Of a stretch of DNA of 15,958 nucleotides, positions 14,547 to 15,958 are shown piece by piece. Source of the stretch: Crocinitomicaceae bacterium. GTDB taxonomy: Bacteria > Bacteroidota > Bacteroidia > Flavobacteriales_D > Crocinitomicaceae. Positions within the stretch are counted from its first letter, which is position 1. Each line of letters opens with the position of its first letter. The notes under the pieces were generated by a model, which saw only the letters and a list, made by a program, of their open reading frames with translations, was not told the DNA's origin and ran no database searches. The position numbers were made by a program, and so were the translations under genes. Location: positions 1-15,958 of the forward strand of contig JALWLM010000263.1 in NCBI GenBank assembly GCA_027084145.1, written 5' to 3'.

Positions 14547-15922
14547 CCGGACAACAACAAAATATCAAGCAATTTGACCAAGTTTACTTCTTAGGAATAG
14601 GAGGCGTGGGAATGTCTGCACTTGCTCGATATTTTAACTTAATGGGGAAAAAAGTAAGTGGTTACGATAAAACAAAAACACATCTCACATCTCAATTAGA
14701 AAAAGAAGGCATAGAAATTCATTACAATGATTTAGGGGAGGATATTCCAAAAACATTTAAAAACAAAGAAAATACACTGATTGTATTTACCCCGGCAATC
14801 CCCGAAGAACACGGAGAGTTATCTTTCTTCAAAAAAGAGAAATTCATCATTTTAAAACGAGCTCAAGTTTTAGGTTTAATCACTCAAGAACTTCAAGGAA
14901 TTGGTGTTGCCGGAACACATGGAAAAACAACAACCTCAACATTACTTGCTCATATTCTACAATCCTCATCTTGGAAATGCAATGCTTTTTTAGGAGGAAT
15001 TTCAAGTAATTACAACACCAATTTTATCTATGATGAAAATAGCTCGTGGGTCATCGTTGAAGCAGATGAATTTGACCAATCCTTCCTACATCTTTCCCCT
15101 TATGCGGGAATTGTAACATCTACGGATGCAGATCATTTGGATATTTACGGTAATGAAGATTATTTAAAAGAAAATTTTCAGAAATACGTTGAACTTATTC
15201 CTGAAGAAAATCTTCTTATTCGACATATTGATGCAGAAGTATCTCATCCGAATCAAATTACTTATGGCTTTGAAAAAAAAGCCGATTACATTGCAAAAAA
15301 CATACGATTCAAACTCGGTACATTTCTCTTCGATATTCAAACTCCTCAAGGAGTAATCACGGATATAGAACTTGGAATACCGGGAATACACAATGCTGAA
15401 AATGCCACCGCATGTATTGCTCTTGCTTTAGAACTCGGACTAAATGAAGCAGAAATAAAAAAAGCTTGTAAGACTTTTAAGGGAGTAAAAAGAAGATTTG
15501 AATATCACATCAAGACAAATGAGATTGTCTATATCGATGATTATGCACATCACCCTACCGAAATTGATGCCTTAATTTCTTCCATTCGGCTACTTTACCC
15601 TCAACAAAAGATTGTGGGAATATTTCAACCGCATCTTTATTCAAGAACAAAAGACTTTTTTAACGATTTTGCAAAGCAACTTTCTCGATTAGATGAAGTT
15701 ATTATTCTCCCCATCTATCCCGCAAGGGAAAAACCGATTGAAGGTGTAACAAGTCAACGATTACTAGAAATAATAACATTGGAAAATAAACGATTCATCC
15801 CTTTAAACAAAATTGTAAAGAACATTAAACCTGAAAAAAATACCGTTTATTTGACCATTGGAGCAGGAGATATTGACAGAATTGTTCAACCACTAATAGA
15901 AAAATTATCAAGTGAAAAATAA
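14543..15922 (+). CDS. murC: UDP-N-acetylmuramate:L-alanine ligase (MurC)
   Basis: Cytosolic Mur ligase that adds L-alanine to UDP-MurNAc, the first stem-peptide step, upstream of MurD in the pathway although downstream in the operon. The 459-aa product has the N-terminal motif FLGIGGVGMSALA, the P-loop GTHGKTTTST (124-133, Lys128), EADEFDQSF, STDADHLDIY, KGVKRRFEYH and the C-terminal DDYAHHPTEIDA with FQPHLYSRTKDF. Length and motifs are standard. It probably overlaps ftsQ by 11 nt. Confidence 0.98.
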   Translation: MTGQQQNIKQFDQVYFLGIGGVGMSALARYFNLMGKKVSGYDKTKTHLTSQLEKEGIEIHYNDLGEDIPKTFKNKENTLIVFTPAIPEEHGELSFFKKEKFIILKRAQVLGLITQELQGIGVAGTHGKTTTSTLLAHILQSSSWKCNAFLGGISSNYNTNFIYDENSSWVIVEADEFDQSFLHLSPYAGIVTSTDADHLDIYGNEDYLKENFQKYVELIPEENLLIRHIDAEVSHPNQITYGFEKKADYIAKNIRFKLGTFLFDIQTPQGVITDIELGIPGIHNAENATACIALALELGLNEAEIKKACKTFKGVKRRFEYHIKTNEIVYIDDYAHHPTEIDALISSIRLLYPQQKIVGIFQPHLYSRTKDFFNDFAKQLSRLDEVIILPIYPAREKPIEGVTSQRLLEIITLENKRFIPLNKIVKNIKPEKNTVYLTIGAGDIDRIVQPLIEKLSSEK

Positions 15923-15958
15923 ATGGATATATCGCATTTTATGGGTATTATTCTTAGG
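15912..15958 (+). CDS. ftsQ: Probable FtsQ, N-terminal fragment cut by the window edge
   Basis: A GTG at 15912 opens a frame that reads MKNKWIYRILWVLFL to the end of the window. That is a short basic start running into a hydrophobic membrane helix, as expected for the bitopic division protein FtsQ, which follows murC in Bacteroidota. It overlaps the murC end by 11 nt. An ATG at 15923, in another frame directly after the murC stop, gives a less FtsQ-like peptide (MDISHFMGIILR). Only 15 codons are visible, so the call leans on gene order. Confidence 0.6.
   Translation, partial: MKNKWIYRILWVLFL

Noticed and set aside
1..15958. CRISPR arrays, tRNA or rRNA genes, insertion sequences, phage or defence genes
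   Set aside because: No regularly spaced repeats, no cloverleaf or rRNA segments, no transposase or integrase motifs and no terminal repeats were seen. The window is core genome.

Overview
The window is AT-rich chromosomal DNA from a member of the Bacteroidota, most likely a Flavobacteriia-type marine or host-associated bacterium. Four things point there: promoters of the Bacteroidota TTG-N19-TAnnTTTG form, an almost complete lack of Shine-Dalgarno sequences, an L21 protein with a C-terminal helix-hairpin-helix extension, and the division gene order with a PASTA-bearing FtsI and an enlarged MraY. The species cannot be named from the sequence alone.

Layout: 1-60 holds the terminator of a gene lying to the left. 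On the + strand follow coaD (coenzyme A synthesis), a conserved Bacteroidota hypothetical gene and aroK (shikimate kinase), which overlaps it. A strong two-way terminator (1743-1774) separates these from the convergent - strand unit rplU-rpmA (ribosomal proteins L21 and L27). Upstream of rplU, also on the - strand, is a DMT/EamA-type transporter gene that seems to have lost its last membrane segment; its 3' end is overlapped by the rplU promoter. A 249-bp divergent regulatory region (3594-3842) then precedes the dcw (division and cell wall) cluster.

The dcw cluster fills the rest of the window on the + strand: mraZ, rsmH (mraW), an ftsL-like gene, ftsI (PBP with PASTA), murE, mraY, murD, a 155-aa unrecognised gene, ftsW, murG, murC and the first bases of a probable ftsQ. 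All junctions overlap, abut, or are separated by 6 nt, so this is one translationally coupled operon. Together the products regulate the cluster (MraZ), modify 16S rRNA (RsmH), build lipid II from UDP-MurNAc-Ala (MurC, MurD, MurE, MraY, MurG) and polymerise and crosslink septal peptidoglycan (FtsW, FtsI, FtsL, FtsQ). murB, murF and ddl are not in the window.

The most interesting points are these. (1) The 155-aa gene between murD and ftsW aligns almost colinearly with the C-terminal domain of the adjacent MurD but lacks the ligase signature residues; it may be a degenerate, non-catalytic MurD-domain paralogue. (2) Two GTGGT-N5-GTGGT pairs, resembling MraZ boxes, lie in opposite orientation about 118 bp apart in the divergent region between the transporter and mraZ. 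(3) The transporter's C-terminus has been lost where the rplU promoter sits. Everything else looks like ordinary, conserved core genome.
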